64,000 bases of DNA, from positions 1 through 64,000 of the forward strand of contig CAILJB010000055.1 in the NCBI GenBank assembly GCA_903834465.1, written 5' to 3'. Shown in pieces: positions 9,857 to 20,709 of this stretch. Position 1 is the first letter of the stretch. Every line of letters starts with the position of its first letter. The notes under the pieces were generated by a model. That model was not told the DNA's origin and did no database searches. It saw only the letters and a program-made list of their open reading frames with translations. This stretch comes from an uncultured Pseudomonadota bacterium. GTDB lineage: Bacteria > Pseudomonadota > Gammaproteobacteria > Methylococcales > Methylomonadaceae. The translations under genes and the position numbers were made by a program.

Positions 9857-10720
9857 ATGCCACACGATACGCAAGACAACAAATTTAAACGACTGTTTAA
9901 CCATCACACTATGTATAAATATGACGGTTTATTGATTCATCAAGATTTCGACGAGCAGGGCGCGTTAGAAGTCGTTGAGGCGGATGGTGTGCGCTCGCTG
10001 CATTTTGGTTCATTGCCACGGCAAAGTTCAATGTTACTGAGCGACCCGAACCAGTTGTATTTAGAATATGCGCGAACGATGTCGAGTTGGATGTTATTCA
10101 AAGAAACATTGAATGATGACGCGCTGTTAATTGGGTTAGGTGGCGGTTCACTGGCAAAACATTTGTTATATCAATTCCCCGATTGTCAGGTTAAAGTCGT
10201 AGAATACCGCAAAAGTGTCGTAAAAATTGCTCGTAGTCATTTTGGTTTGCCGCTTGATGCACGTTTAAAAGTCGTCGTCGATGATGGCGCAGAATACGTT
10301 CGTAAACGTTTAGACAGCGAGCATGAATTGTACAGTTTGCTGATGGTCGATGCGTTTGACCATGTGGGTATGGCGGAAGCGATTTGTAATTTTGAATTTT
10401 TTGAACGTTGTCAAAAATTACTTAAAAAAGACGGCATGCTGGTGATTAACTGTTGGGGTGGCGTGCGTCGTCCACAATTTCAACAAATTGCGTTGTGGTT
10501 GGGGCGATTGTTTAACTGGAAATTATTATTTATACCGGTGCAAGGACGGGGCAATATTATCGGATTAGCGTTTAACAGCGGCACGCCAACGTATGCGTTA
10601 AAAGATTTACGCACCCGTGCAATAGTATTAGAACAATTATATCAAATCGAATTCACACGTTTTTTAAGAGACTTGGTTAAACATAATGCGAGTGTCGTTA
10701 AAAACATTATTTACAAATAA
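9857..10720 (+). CDS. spermidine-synthase-like methyltransferase-fold protein, copy A
   Basis: A 287-residue Rossmann protein of the polyamine-synthase-like superfamily. The nucleotide loop [13 protein letters not shown] (about 90-103) is followed by the acidic strand VKVVEYRKSV, then VVVDDGAEYV and LLMVDAFDHVG, where spermidine synthases keep Asp residues that bind substrate. It lacks the full aminopropyltransferase signature, so substrate and reaction are unknown. It starts with an ATG immediately after the mnmA stop (TGAATG). The next gene is a clear paralogue, so the pair arose by tandem duplication. An alternative start lies at the internal Met of MYKYDGLLIHQ, which aligns with the paralogue's N-terminus. 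Confidence 0.8.
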   Translation: MPHDTQDNKFKRLFNHHTMYKYDGLLIHQDFDEQGALEVVEADGVRSLHFGSLPRQSSMLLSDPNQLYLEYARTMSSWMLFKETLNDDALLIGLGGGSLAKHLLYQFPDCQVKVVEYRKSVVKIARSHFGLPLDARLKVVVDDGAEYVRKRLDSEHELYSLLMVDAFDHVGMAEAICNFEFFERCQKLLKKDGMLVINCWGGVRRPQFQQIALWLGRLFNWKLLFIPVQGRGNIIGLAFNSGTPTYALKDLRTRAIVLEQLYQIEFTRFLRDLVKHNASVVKNIIYK

Positions 10721-10724
10721 AAAA

Positions 10725-11519
10725 ATGACTCCTCAACTGATTTACCATACTGAAGACAGAGACGGTCGCATCGAAGTCAAAGAGGCGGACGGCGTGCGTT
10801 CGTTGTATTTTGGTTCGTTTGCTCAACAAAGTGCGATGTCGCTTAAAAATTCTGACCAACTGCATTTGGCTTATACGAAAGCGATGATGAGTTGGTTATT
10901 ATTTCAAGAAATTGAAGACGACGATATTTTACTTATCGGTTTAGGTGGCGGTTCATTGGCAAAATATTTGTTAAAACATTTTCCCGATTGTCGCGTTGAA
11001 GTCGTTGAATATCGAAAAGCAGTCGCCGATGTCGCGCACGATTATTTCAGTTTGCCACACGATAATCGATTAAACGTAGTCATTGATGATGGCGCACGTT
11101 ATGTGCGTGAATGGTCGGGTTTGCAGCGTGAGTTTTACAGTTTGATTATGCTCGATGCTTTTGATTCTCAAGGCATGGCAGAAGCATTATGTAATCTTGA
11201 ATTTTTCGCCGCGTGTAAATCGATGCTTAAAAAGAACGGTATTTTAGTGGTCGATTTATGGAATACAAACGAACAATTCACACAATTATTTTCGTGGCTT
11301 GGGCATTTATTTGAAGCAAAACTCTTATTTTTACCCGTACACGGCATGGTTAATGTGATTGGTTTATTTTTTCACGAAGACACGCCTATTTATTCCCGAA
11401 AAGCTCTGCAAAAACGCGCTGTGCAACTCGAAAAAAAGTACCGTTTACCATTTAAACAATTTTTAAAAGACGTAATCGCCTACAATCCTAACTTTATTGA
11501 CAATGTCACGAGTAACTAA
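10725..11519 (+). CDS. spermidine-synthase-like methyltransferase-fold protein, copy B
   Basis: A 264-residue paralogue of the preceding gene with the same motif order: [44 protein letters not shown] and [18 protein letters not shown]. The ATG at 10725 ([11 protein letters not shown]) is 4 nt after the copy A stop. A GTG-type start upstream would overlap copy A and adds a non-homologous stretch. The gene ends in a TAATG junction with ygiQ. Both copies keep the SAM/dcSAM-type glycine loop, so both are probably active. Function unknown. Confidence 0.8.
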   Translation: MTPQLIYHTEDRDGRIEVKEADGVRSLYFGSFAQQSAMSLKNSDQLHLAYTKAMMSWLLFQEIEDDDILLIGLGGGSLAKYLLKHFPDCRVEVVEYRKAVADVAHDYFSLPHDNRLNVVIDDGARYVREWSGLQREFYSLIMLDAFDSQGMAEALCNLEFFAACKSMLKKNGILVVDLWNTNEQFTQLFSWLGHLFEAKLLFLPVHGMVNVIGLFFHEDTPIYSRKALQKRAVQLEKKYRLPFKQFLKDVIAYNPNFIDNVTSN

Positions 11520-13660
11520 TGCCGCATTCCACGTCTTCAAATTTATTTAGCTATCGCAAATATTGGGCGCACCGTTTTGGTGTTGCACCACAATTGCCGA
11601 TGAGTCGCGCCGAAATGGATGAGTTGGGCTGGGACAGTTGTGACATTATTATTGTCAGCGGTGATGCGTATGTTGACCATCCCAGTTTTGGGATGGCGTT
11701 AATTGGGCGAATGCTTGAAGCACAAGGTTTTCGTGTTGGCATGATTGCGCAACCCGATTGGACAAGTGCAACCGATTTTCAGCAACTAGGTAGACCTAAT
11801 TTATTTTTTGGTGTCACCGGCGGTAACATGGATTCGATGGTGAATCGTTACACGTCAGATAAAAAAATTCGTTCAAACGATGCGTATACGCCAAACGGTG
11901 AAGCGGGTAAACGTCCTGACCGTACGGTTTCCGTTTACGCGCACCGTTGTAGAGAGGCGTTTAAAGACGTGCCAATTATTATCGGCGGCATCGAAGCGAG
12001 TTTACGTCGTATCGCGCATTATGATTATTGGTCTGACACAGTGCGTAAATCGGTGTTACTCGATTCTAAAGCGGATTTATTAGTTTTTGGCAATGCTGAA
12101 CGCGCTATTGTTGAAATCGCGCATCGGTTAGCGAAAGGTGAGAAAATCCAAGAGTTAAAATTTATTCGTGGCACGGCGCATTTTGTAAAAGAAATGCCTA
12201 CCGATTTTGCGATTAAAGATTCCACGGATTTCGATAAAGTAGGCGAAGTTATGCCGCCACAAAACCCGTATCAAGAAGAACCGGCGTGTGATAAAGCAGA
12301 ATCTGTAAATAATGATGAAATTAAAATTGCGCCGCTGATTCAACCGATTAAAACGTTACGCGCTAAAACAGCGATTCGTTTGCCCGCGTATGAAACGGTA
12401 AAAAATGACCCGATTTTTTACGCTCATGCCTCGCGCGTAATGCACGGTGAAACAAATCCATATAATGCGCGTCCGCTCATTCAAAAACATGGCGACCGTG
12501 AAGTGTGGATTAACCCGCCGCCGATTCCGCTGACGATGCAAGAAATGGACGGTGTATTTGATTTGCCTTATTCACGTTTGCCGCACAAACGTTATGGCAA
12601 CGCCAATATTCCGGCGTTTGAGATGATTCAACATTCGGTCAATATTATGCGTGGCTGTTTTGGCGGTTGTAGTTTTTGTTCGATTACTGAACACGAAGGA
12701 CGCATTATTCAAAGTCGTTCGGAAGATTCGATTATTCAAGAAATTGAAGCGATTCGTGATACGTCACCAGCGTTTACTGGACATATTTCTGATTTAGGCG
12801 GCCCGACGGCGAATATGTATCGTCTTGCCTGCAAAGATAAAAGTATTGAAAGCGCGTGTCGGAAGTTGTCATGTGTGTATCCTACAATTTGCCCAAATTT
12901 GAATACTGACCATTCGTCGCTAATCAAACTTTATCGTCGCGCTCGTGGTTTGAAAGGGATTAAGAAAATCTTTATTGCTTCAGGTTTACGTTATGATTTA
13001 GCGGTAGAATCGCCCGAATATGTGAAAGAACTTGTGACGCATCATGTTGGTGGTTATTTAAAAATCGCACCTGAACACACGGAAAAAAATGTGCTTTCGC
13101 GGATGATGAAACCCGGTATGGGAACGTATGACCGGTTTAAAACCATGTTTGATCAATTTTCCAAAGAAGCCGGAAAGGAACAATATTTAATTCCGTATTT
13201 TATCGCCGCGCATCCTGCCACAACCGATGAAGATATGTTGCAACTCGCGTTATGGCTGAAACGAAACGGTTTTCGCGCTGACCAAGTGCAAGCGTTTTTA
13301 CCGTCGCCAATGTCGATTGCCACCGCCATGTATCATTCTAGTAAAGACACGCTGAAAAAAGTCACGCGCCAAGCACCCGACATTTTAATTCCAAAAAGCG
13401 TGAAACAACGCCGGTTGCAAAAAGCCTTTTTACGTTATCACGACCCTAAAAACTGGCCGTTATTGCGCGAAGCGTTAAAAGCGATGGGACGAGCGGATTT
13501 AATCGGTAATGGCAAACAGCATTTAATCCCCAGTTTTCAACCGGCTGGCACATTTGATATGCCAACTAAAACGCAGCCATTTAAAACAAAATACACCGGT
13601 TTTGATAAAACCAAACCGCGTAGCGATTCACGTTCATCGAAAAATCGTCGCATCCGTTAA
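11519..13660 (+). CDS. ygiQ: YgiQ-family radical SAM protein
   Basis: A 713-residue member of the UPF0313 radical-SAM family. The N-terminal domain (about 30-310) begins with a cobalamin-binding-like fold region. The SAM domain has the cluster motif CxxxCxxC in [12 protein letters not shown], and a C-terminal YgiQ-specific region follows. The biochemical role of YgiQ is not established. It overlaps the preceding stop by one base (TAATG) and closes the nudJ-mnmA operon. The basic tail ([15 protein letters not shown]) may be flexible. Confidence 0.93.
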   Translation: MPHSTSSNLFSYRKYWAHRFGVAPQLPMSRAEMDELGWDSCDIIIVSGDAYVDHPSFGMALIGRMLEAQGFRVGMIAQPDWTSATDFQQLGRPNLFFGVTGGNMDSMVNRYTSDKKIRSNDAYTPNGEAGKRPDRTVSVYAHRCREAFKDVPIIIGGIEASLRRIAHYDYWSDTVRKSVLLDSKADLLVFGNAERAIVEIAHRLAKGEKIQELKFIRGTAHFVKEMPTDFAIKDSTDFDKVGEVMPPQNPYQEEPACDKAESVNNDEIKIAPLIQPIKTLRAKTAIRLPAYETVKNDPIFYAHASRVMHGETNPYNARPLIQKHGDREVWINPPPIPLTMQEMDGVFDLPYSRLPHKRYGNANIPAFEMIQHSVNIMRGCFGGCSFCSITEHEGRIIQSRSEDSIIQEIEAIRDTSPAFTGHISDLGGPTANMYRLACKDKSIESACRKLSCVYPTICPNLNTDHSSLIKLYRRARGLKGIKKIFIASGLRYDLAVESPEYVKELVTHHVGGYLKIAPEHTEKNVLSRMMKPGMGTYDRFKTMFDQFSKEAGKEQYLIPYFIAAHPATTDEDMLQLALWLKRNGFRADQVQAFLPSPMSIATAMYHSSKDTLKKVTRQAPDILIPKSVKQRRLQKAFLRYHDPKNWPLLREALKAMGRADLIGNGKQHLIPSFQPAGTFDMPTKTQPFKTKYTGFDKTKPRSDSRSSKNRRIR

Positions 13661-13684
13661 TTCTTTTTAATTTTTCACACTTGT

Positions 13685-16636
13685 ATGATGTTAAATTTTA
13701 ATGCCCGATTAAGAACTAGTGCGTTGCTTCTTGCTGCTCTGCTTTCTAGCGCAGTCGAGGCAAATGAAACCGTACATTTACAGTTGCGTTGGCATCATCA
13801 ATTTCAATTTGCCGGTTATTACGCGGCAATTGAAAAAGGTTATTATGCAAAAGCCGGTTTAGATGTCGTGCTGCATGAAGGCTCGCCTGAAAAAATACCC
13901 GTTCAAGAAGTGTTGAAAAATAATGCCCAATACGGCGTGGCAAACAGTGAATTGTTATACGAACGCTTACACGGTGCGCCGTTGGTTGCATTAGCGGCGA
14001 TTTTTCAACATTCACCATCGGTGCTATTTGCCCGTAAAGAAATTTTATCGCCTAGCGATTTAATCGGAAAAAAAGTCATGATGCTCAATAAATCGATGGA
14101 TACCGATTTATTAGCGATGTTGAGTAATGAAGGCGTAGATAAAAATAGCGTCGGTGTTTTGCCTAGTAGTTTTGAATTACAAGATTTAATCGATGGTAAA
14201 GTCGATGCTTATAATGCTTATTTGACGAATGAAGCCTATCTTTTGAAATGGCAAAATTTTCCGTTTACGGTTATTGATCCGCGTCGTTATGGTGTTGATT
14301 TTTACAGCGATATTTTATTTACTACCGAAGAAGAAGTTCGTTTGCACCCTGAGCGTGTGAAAGCCTTTCGTCAAGCGACTATCGAAGGTTGGAGTTATGC
14401 GTTAGCGCACCCTAATGAGATAGTTGAATTACTCATCGATAAATATTATGCCGAAAAATCCAGACGACATTTAAATTATGAAGCCGAAGTGGTGCGCCCC
14501 TTGGTTGTACCGGATTTAATTGAAATTGGTCACATGAATCCTGCGCGTTGGCAAAGTATGGCGGAAACGTTTGTTAAAGCGGGCATGGTTGATAAATCGA
14601 AATTAGATGAACGATTACAAGGATTTATATACGATTCAGACATTAAATTCGACAAAGAAAAATTGCACAGTTATTTAGGCGTGGCGTTAATTGCTATGTG
14701 TATTGTCGTTTTTATCTTTCTAATTTTAGTTATCGCCTATAAATCCATTCGACGTGAAAATAGAGAACGGCGCAAAATTTCAAAAGCACTTTTACGACAA
14801 AGTAGTGATTTAGCGCTGCATAATCAAATTCTCAAAAAAGTGGGCAGTAACACCATTGATTTGCACACATTGCATGCGTTGTTGGCGGAATTGATTCGGG
14901 GCATTGAAATGCAATATCCCGAAATGCTTTGTTGCGTGCAGTTACTTAATCGTGAAACAGGACAATTACATTTTGGCGCAGCCCCCAGTTTGCCAGAATT
15001 TTTTCATCAAGCCATCGATGGTTTAGCCATTGCTGATGGTAATGGCGTGTGTGGCACAGCGGCATTTCGCGGTGAACGCATTATTATTGAAGATATTTTA
15101 CAAAGTGCTTATTGCGCGGATTTTGTCGAACTTTCTCAGCTCGCAAATCTTCGGTCATGTTGGGCGCAACCTATTAAAAATAGTCAAAACGACGTGTTAG
15201 GTGTGTTCATCGTTTACCATCGGCAACCATCTATTCCTACGCCAACGGAATTGGTCTCAATTGAGCAATATGCCAACTTAGTGATGCTTATGATTGAACG
15301 TTATCGTGATGACACCAAAATTCAACAATTAGCGTTTTATGACCCACTAACAGGTTTACCGAATCGACGATTGATGTCGGAACGGTTGCGTTATGGCATT
15401 GAATTAGGTCGCCGCGAAAACAAACGCATGGCGTTATTGATGATGGATTTAGATCGTTTTAAAGCGGTGAATGATAATTTCGGGCATTTAGCAGGCGATG
15501 AGTTGTTGCAACAGGTAGCAAAACGAATTCAAAAACGATTGCGTGACGTAGACACGGTGGCGCGTTTGGGAGGGGATGAATTTATCGTATTACTTAAAGA
15601 CATTGCTCATGTTGATGATGCAGCACGAATAGCTGAATTTATCGTGAATGATTTAAGTCAGCCGTTTCAGTTAGTGCAAAGTGATAACGTGCAAATTGGC
15701 GCAAGTATTGGCATTAGTCTTTATCCTGAACACGGCGAAGACCCTGAATTGTTAATCGATCATGCGGACACCGCACTTTATCACGCAAAAGATGCAGGGC
15801 GTGGACGATTTGCCTATTTTTCAGAAGAATTAACCATCGCGGTGCGTGAACGGATTGAATTAGAAACACGTTTGCGTCGGGCTGTAAATAATCAAGAATT
15901 ACGTTTGTATTACCAACCGCAAGTGGAAATTGCGACGGGGAAAATTATTGGCGCAGAAGCCTTGATTCGCTGGCTTGATCCTGAAAATGGTTTGATTCCG
16001 CCCAATTGTTTTATTCCGTTAGCCGAAGAAACCGGTTTAATTGAAACGATTGGCGAATGGGTCGTTTATGAAGCCTGCCGACAAGGTAAAATCTGGATGG
16101 ATTTAGGCGTTACGGATTTAACGTTAGCAGTCAATGTATCGCCGGTACAATTTCAACGTTGTGATTTAAATGAACTGGTGATGAATGCGTTGCGTGATAC
16201 TGGTTTTCCAGCGGAATATTTAGAATTGGAATTGACTGAAAGTGGCTTGATGGAAAATCAAGAAAAAGTCGTCGGTATTCTCAATAAACTAAGAGAACAA
16301 GGAATTCGCCTTGCTATCGACGATTTTGGTACCGGTTATTCGTCACTCGCGTATTTAAAATGTTTCCCGTTGAATGTGCTTAAAATCGATAAAAGTTTCA
16401 TCGATGATATTCCCCAACTTAAAGATGATATGGAAATTACCGCAACGATTATTGCGATGGGTAAAATTTTAGGCTTTAAAGTATTAGCTGAAGGTGTTGA
16501 AACACCAGAACAACTCGCTTTCTTGGAAGAGAAAGGCTGCGATATTTACCAAGGTTACATTAAAAGTAAACCGTTACCAGCAGATGATTTTTTGAAATTG
16601 TTAATCGAAAATAATACGCTTACAACGATACACTGA
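13685..16636 (+). CDS. membrane c-di-GMP enzyme with a periplasmic NMT1/THI5-like sensor (SBP-GAF-GGDEF-EAL)
   Basis: 983 residues: signal sequence (1-26), an NMT1/THI5-like substrate-binding domain (about 28-310, opening VHLQLRWHHQFQFAGYYAAI), a membrane segment (about 330-353), a GAF domain (about 390-540), GGDEF (about 550-710) and EAL (about 725-975). The cyclase motif RLGGDEF is intact and preceded by an I-site RDVD at the right spacing. The EAL domain keeps GAEALIRW, LTESG, DDFGTGYSSL, LKIDKSF, AEGVET and QGY, so both activities are plausible. The binding domain resembles those capturing pyrimidine or thiamine precursors, so a small nitrogenous ligand may tune c-di-GMP levels. A convergent CZB gene follows. 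Confidence 0.92.
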   Translation: MMLNFNARLRTSALLLAALLSSAVEANETVHLQLRWHHQFQFAGYYAAIEKGYYAKAGLDVVLHEGSPEKIPVQEVLKNNAQYGVANSELLYERLHGAPLVALAAIFQHSPSVLFARKEILSPSDLIGKKVMMLNKSMDTDLLAMLSNEGVDKNSVGVLPSSFELQDLIDGKVDAYNAYLTNEAYLLKWQNFPFTVIDPRRYGVDFYSDILFTTEEEVRLHPERVKAFRQATIEGWSYALAHPNEIVELLIDKYYAEKSRRHLNYEAEVVRPLVVPDLIEIGHMNPARWQSMAETFVKAGMVDKSKLDERLQGFIYDSDIKFDKEKLHSYLGVALIAMCIVVFIFLILVIAYKSIRRENRERRKISKALLRQSSDLALHNQILKKVGSNTIDLHTLHALLAELIRGIEMQYPEMLCCVQLLNRETGQLHFGAAPSLPEFFHQAIDGLAIADGNGVCGTAAFRGERIIIEDILQSAYCADFVELSQLANLRSCWAQPIKNSQNDVLGVFIVYHRQPSIPTPTELVSIEQYANLVMLMIERYRDDTKIQQLAFYDPLTGLPNRRLMSERLRYGIELGRRENKRMALLMMDLDRFKAVNDNFGHLAGDELLQQVAKRIQKRLRDVDTVARLGGDEFIVLLKDIAHVDDAARIAEFIVNDLSQPFQLVQSDNVQIGASIGISLYPEHGEDPELLIDHADTALYHAKDAGRGRFAYFSEELTIAVRERIELETRLRRAVNNQELRLYYQPQVEIATGKIIGAEALIRWLDPENGLIPPNCFIPLAEETGLIETIGEWVVYEACRQGKIWMDLGVTDLTLAVNVSPVQFQRCDLNELVMNALRDTGFPAEYLELELTESGLMENQEKVVGILNKLREQGIRLAIDDFGTGYSSLAYLKCFPLNVLKIDKSFIDDIPQLKDDMEITATIIAMGKILGFKVLAEGVETPEQLAFLEEKGCDIYQGYIKSKPLPADDFLKLLIENNTLTTIH

Positions 16637-16686
16637 AAATTAAACAAAGCCCCGACGTTATGCCAGGGAGCTAATGGATTAACATA

Positions 16687-17202
16687 TCAACGCAGTGGAG
16701 AACAAGGATAATTTAGACTGGAAAGCGTTGATAATTTGAGTTTAGTTGGACGGGTTTCACTACGCCAGTCATCATCAAAAAACGTTGCAACAATGCGCCG
16801 CTTAGTATTTAACTCAAAAGCATTCGCGTCTTTTTCTAATTTAAAAATTGATGAAACAACATTATCAGAAGCGTGATTGAAATCCGATACCTCATTGTCT
16901 AATAACTGTTGTGCATTATCGTATTCTCTAGCATTGACCAGTTCTGCGACTTTACCGGCTTCAAGGTGAAACACGGCATGTTTTTCCAGGCATTCACTGT
17001 AACTTTGCAAGTGACTAATGCGTGAATGCGTATCTGCGCCATGCAACCATTTTCCAAGTACACAGCAATCATCTTTAGCAATTGTCGCCACGTCGAGTGT
17101 TTCGTTATTGGCGATGGCAACGGATAGTTTTAGTTTCCATCGAACGTGACTTGCAACTAATAAATCACTATCGGCAATAGGTGTTTTATATTTGTTATTC
17201 AT
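16687..17202 (-). CDS. stand-alone CZB (chemoreceptor zinc-binding) domain protein
   Basis: A 171-residue cytoplasmic protein. Residues about 15-120 match the CZB pattern: HVRWKLKLSVAI, CCVLGKWLHG and HAVFHLEAGKVAEL supply the His-Cys-His-His zinc ligands. CZB domains usually sit at the end of chemoreceptors or on diguanylate cyclases (DgcZ), where zinc binding controls activity. A free-standing CZB facing a GGDEF-EAL gene suggests a diffusible zinc or oxidant sensor, but this is inference. The last 40 residues are not conserved in any way I recognise. GAGAG lies upstream of the ATG as a modest ribosome-binding site. Confidence 0.85.
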   Translation of the reverse strand: MNNKYKTPIADSDLLVASHVRWKLKLSVAIANNETLDVATIAKDDCCVLGKWLHGADTHSRISHLQSYSECLEKHAVFHLEAGKVAELVNAREYDNAQQLLDNEVSDFNHASDNVVSSIFKLEKDANAFELNTKRRIVATFFDDDWRSETRPTKLKLSTLSSLNYPCSPLR

Positions 17203-17297
17203 AATTTAAAACTCTCGAAAATAAAAAATAATCATGCCGTGTAAAGGCGGGTCGTTACAAACGATAAAGAAAATTCGAGAAAAAATAAAACGGCTAT

Positions 17298-17332
17298 ATT
17301 CGATATGGTCATCTAATAATTAGACATTCGAT
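17298..17332. promoter_or_regulatory. palindrome flanked by direct repeats, possible operator
   Basis: The 13-nt palindrome TCTAATAATTAGA (17312-17324) is flanked by two copies of ATTCGAT (17298-17304 and 17326-17332). It lies in the 230-nt gap between the divergent CZB gene and ileS, where a regulator of either gene would bind. No known operator matches. The rest of the gap (17203-17432) shows no gene and no T-box-like structure. Confidence 0.3.
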
Positions 17333-17432
17333 TTTTATTTACCTGAAACAATGAACGTATGCCGAATTGTGCATCAAATTTTCAAAAAACATTTAAAATA
17401 ACGCCCATTACAACCCTTTTTGGATTTAAAAC

Positions 17433-20234
17433 ATGACTACTGATTATAAAAAAACGCTGAATTTACCCAGCACGGGCTTTGCCATGAAAGGCAATCTCGC
17501 GCAACGCGAACCGGAACAATTAAAAAAATGGCAAGCTGCCGATTTGTACGGGCAAATCCGTGAAGTTTCAAAAAACCGTCCAAAATTCGTTTTGCATGAT
17601 GGCCCGCCGTATGCGAATGGTGAAATTCATATCGGTCACGCGGTCAATAAAGTGTTGAAAGATTTTATTGTGAAATCAAAAACATTAAGCGGTTTCGATG
17701 CCCCTTATGTACCTGGTTGGGATTGCCACGGTTTACCGATTGAATTGCAAGTTGAAAAGAAAGTCGGCAAAGCAGGTGTGAAAGTCTCGCCACAAATTTT
17801 CCGAAATGCGTGCCGCGAATATGCCGCCAAACAAGTTGAAATCCAAAAAGAAGCCTTTGTGCGTTTAGGGGTTTTTGGCGATTGGGAAAATCCGTATTTA
17901 ACAATGGATTTCCAATTTGAAGCCGACATTGTGCGTTCATTAGGTCGAATTGCCGCAAACGGTCACATTGTTAAAGGCGCAAAACCTGTGCATTGGTGTA
18001 CAGATTGTGGCTCTGCGCTTGCCGAAGCCGAAGTGGAATATGAAGATAAACATTCGCCCGCCATCGACGTGCGTTTTGCAGCGGTTGATAGCGCGGACTT
18101 TTTGTTAAATTTCAGTTCGTCACAAGGTCACGGCAAAGTGTCGGTGGTGATTTGGACGACCACGCCTTGGACGTTGCCTGCCAACCAAGGCGTGGCGATA
18201 AATCCAGATTTAACTTACGTTTTAGTTCAGCATCACGATGAACGTTTAGTGATTGCCCAAGATTTACTCGAATCGGCAATGCATCGTTACGGCAATTTGA
18301 ATTATACCGTTTTGGCAGAATGCGAAGGTCGTGCGTTAGAAAATCAGTTGTTGCAACATCCATTTTATGACCGCCAAGTGCCAATTATTTTAGGCGACCA
18401 CGTTACAACGGATGCGGGAACTGGCGCGGTTCACACAGCCCCTGCTCACGGTCAAGAAGATTACGTTGTCGGTCGCGTTTATGATTTGCCTGTCGACTGT
18501 CCCGTCGGTGGCGATGGTGTGTTTTTGCCGAATGTGGAAATTTTCGCAGGCGAACACGTTTTTAAAGCCAATGCTCACGTTTTAGAAGTGTTGCATGAAC
18601 GCGGTAATTTGGTGCATCAACAAACGCTGTTGCACAGTTATCCGCATTGCTGGCGACACCACACGCCGATTATTTTCCGCGCTACGCCGCAATGGTTTAT
18701 TTCGATGAACCAAAACAAATTGCGTGAACAAGCCTTAGCCGAAGTGAAAAAAGTGTCTTGGATTCCTGAATGGGGACAAGCGCGAATTGAAACGATGATG
18801 GAAAATCGCCCAGATTGGTGCATTTCACGTCAACGGACGTGGGGCGTGCCGATTGCATTTTTTGTGCATAAAGAAACAGGCGAATTGCATCCGAAAACGG
18901 CTGAATTGATTGAGCAAGTCGCGCAAAAAATTGAAAAATCAGGCATTGATGCGTGGTTTGATGCGACAGCCGCTGAATTTTTAGGCGACGAAGCAAGCGA
19001 TTACGACAAAATGACTGACACGTTAGATGTTTGGTTTGATTCGGGCGTAACCCATGCAGCGGTTTTAGAACGTCGTGAACAATTGCATTTTCCTGCCGAT
19101 TTATATTTAGAAGGTTCAGACCAACATCGTGGTTGGTTTCAGTCATCGCTTTTAGCATCAACTGCCATGAATGGTGTTGCGCCGTATAAAACTGTTTTAA
19201 CGCATGGTTTTACGGTCGATGCGAAAGGCGAAAAAATGTCGAAATCAAAAGGTAACGTCATTCCGCCACAATCTGTGATGAAAACATTGGGCGCAGACGT
19301 GTTGCGTTTGTGGATTGCCTCGACAGATTATCGCGGTGAAATGCGTGTTTCAGACGAAATTTTAGAGCGCACTTCGGATGGTTATCGCCGTTTGCGAAAT
19401 ACGGCGCGTTTCTTGTTGTCGAATTTAAATGATTTCAATCCTGCCGAAGATTTAGTTGAAACGGCGAAGTTATTACCGCTTGACCGTTGGGTGTTAGACC
19501 GTGCGTTTACGTTGCAAGAAGAAGTTAAAGCCGCTTACGAAACTTACCAATTCCAGACGATTTTCCAAAAAGTGCATCATTTCTGCGTGATTGATTTAGG
19601 CAGTTTTTATCTCGACATTATCAAAGACCGTCAATACACCGCAAAAACGGATGGGCTGGCGCGTCGCTCAACACAAACGGCAATGTTCCATGTGTTAGAA
19701 GCCTTGACGCGTTGGATTGCGCCGATTTTGAGTTATACGGCGGATGAAATTTGGCAACATTTACCAGCCGTTCATAAACGTCCTGAATCGGTGTTTTTAA
19801 CTACTTGGTATGAAGATTTAGTGCCGTTAGATTCTACGACTGAGTTTAATCATGATTTTTGGAAAAAAGTTATGAGTATTCGCAACGACGTAACTCAAAT
19901 ACTTGAAGTATTAAGAAATAGCGGTGAAATTGGTTCTTCATTAACAGCTGATATAGAGTTGGAATGTAACTCAGGTGATTACGCAGTATTAAGTAAGATT
20001 AAAGACGAGTTACGCTTCATTTTCATCACTTCAAGTGTAAAGATAACCGAATCGATATTAGATTATGACATTAGTGTAAAAGTGTTAGCACATCGCTCAC
20101 AGCATCCAAAATGCGTCCGTTGCTGGCATCAACGCGCTGACGTAATTACAGATGAAAACCATCAACATCACGGATTATGCGGTCGCTGTGTTGAAAACGT
20201 TTTTGGCGAAGGTGAGAAACGTCTTTATGCCTAA
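17433..20234 (+). CDS. ileS: isoleucyl-tRNA synthetase IleS
   Basis: A 933-residue class I synthetase with the HIGH motif in [15 protein letters not shown], the editing domain ([15 protein letters not shown]) and the KMSKS motif in [14 protein letters not shown]. The C-terminal zinc finger has cysteines in [14 protein letters not shown] and [15 protein letters not shown]. The length and the zinc finger are those of the bacterial IleS1 type, sensitive to mupirocin. It overlaps lspA by 8 nt, the widespread ileS-lspA order. Confidence 0.98.
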   Translation: MTTDYKKTLNLPSTGFAMKGNLAQREPEQLKKWQAADLYGQIREVSKNRPKFVLHDGPPYANGEIHIGHAVNKVLKDFIVKSKTLSGFDAPYVPGWDCHGLPIELQVEKKVGKAGVKVSPQIFRNACREYAAKQVEIQKEAFVRLGVFGDWENPYLTMDFQFEADIVRSLGRIAANGHIVKGAKPVHWCTDCGSALAEAEVEYEDKHSPAIDVRFAAVDSADFLLNFSSSQGHGKVSVVIWTTTPWTLPANQGVAINPDLTYVLVQHHDERLVIAQDLLESAMHRYGNLNYTVLAECEGRALENQLLQHPFYDRQVPIILGDHVTTDAGTGAVHTAPAHGQEDYVVGRVYDLPVDCPVGGDGVFLPNVEIFAGEHVFKANAHVLEVLHERGNLVHQQTLLHSYPHCWRHHTPIIFRATPQWFISMNQNKLREQALAEVKKVSWIPEWGQARIETMMENRPDWCISRQRTWGVPIAFFVHKETGELHPKTAELIEQVAQKIEKSGIDAWFDATAAEFLGDEASDYDKMTDTLDVWFDSGVTHAAVLERREQLHFPADLYLEGSDQHRGWFQSSLLASTAMNGVAPYKTVLTHGFTVDAKGEKMSKSKGNVIPPQSVMKTLGADVLRLWIASTDYRGEMRVSDEILERTSDGYRRLRNTARFLLSNLNDFNPAEDLVETAKLLPLDRWVLDRAFTLQEEVKAAYETYQFQTIFQKVHHFCVIDLGSFYLDIIKDRQYTAKTDGLARRSTQTAMFHVLEALTRWIAPILSYTADEIWQHLPAVHKRPESVFLTTWYEDLVPLDSTTEFNHDFWKKVMSIRNDVTQILEVLRNSGEIGSSLTADIELECNSGDYAVLSKIKDELRFIFITSSVKITESILDYDISVKVLAHRSQHPKCVRCWHQRADVITDENHQHHGLCGRCVENVFGEGEKRLYA

Positions 20235-20709
20235 GTTCCCCATGTTGAAATGGTTATGGCTCGCGTTTTTATCGCTCGGTTTAGACCAAGCCAGCAAAAT
20301 CGCCATTGATAAAACGTTTGCGCTTTATGAATCGATTGCTGTGATGCCATTTTTTAATCTTACTTACGTTCACAACACAGGCGCGGCGTTTAGTTTTTTA
20401 AGTGAAGCAGGTGGTTGGCAACGTTGGTTTTTTGCGGCGTTGGCAATCATCATGAGTACGATTATGACCATTTGGCTCACGCGCTTGAAAGAAAACGAAA
20501 CGCTACTCGCTGTGGCGTTATCGCTGATTTTAGGTGGCGCGATGGGCAATTTAATCGACCGTCTTTTTTATGGTTATGTAATTGATTTTCTCGATGTCTA
20601 TTACGGAACGTATCATTGGCCTGCCTTTAACATTGCTGATTCGGCGATTACGGTTGGCGTGGCGTTGATGTTGGTGGATTCGTTTAAATCGCAGGAAAAA
20701 GACGCATGA
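20227..20709 (+). CDS. lspA: lipoprotein signal peptidase LspA
   Basis: A 160-residue inner-membrane aspartyl protease that removes signal peptides from diacylated prolipoproteins. It has four hydrophobic segments and both catalytic Asp regions: [19 protein letters not shown] and [11 protein letters not shown]. The early signature [13 protein letters not shown] is also present. The start at 20227 overlaps the ileS stop (ATGCCTAA). An ATG 15 bases downstream (MLKW) is also possible. The upstream extension in the same frame lies within ileS and is not family-like. Confidence 0.96.
   Translation: MPKFPMLKWLWLAFLSLGLDQASKIAIDKTFALYESIAVMPFFNLTYVHNTGAAFSFLSEAGGWQRWFFAALAIIMSTIMTIWLTRLKENETLLAVALSLILGGAMGNLIDRLFYGYVIDFLDVYYGTYHWPAFNIADSAITVGVALMLVDSFKSQEKDA

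Noticed and set aside
17203-17432. T-box or other riboswitch before ileS
   Set aside because: No specifier or antiterminator elements are visible; T-boxes are also not expected in Gammaproteobacteria.
20152-20226. Longer N-terminus for LspA starting within ileS
   Set aside because: The extra 25 residues are the shifted ileS sequence and precede a normal lspA start with an 8-nt overlap.
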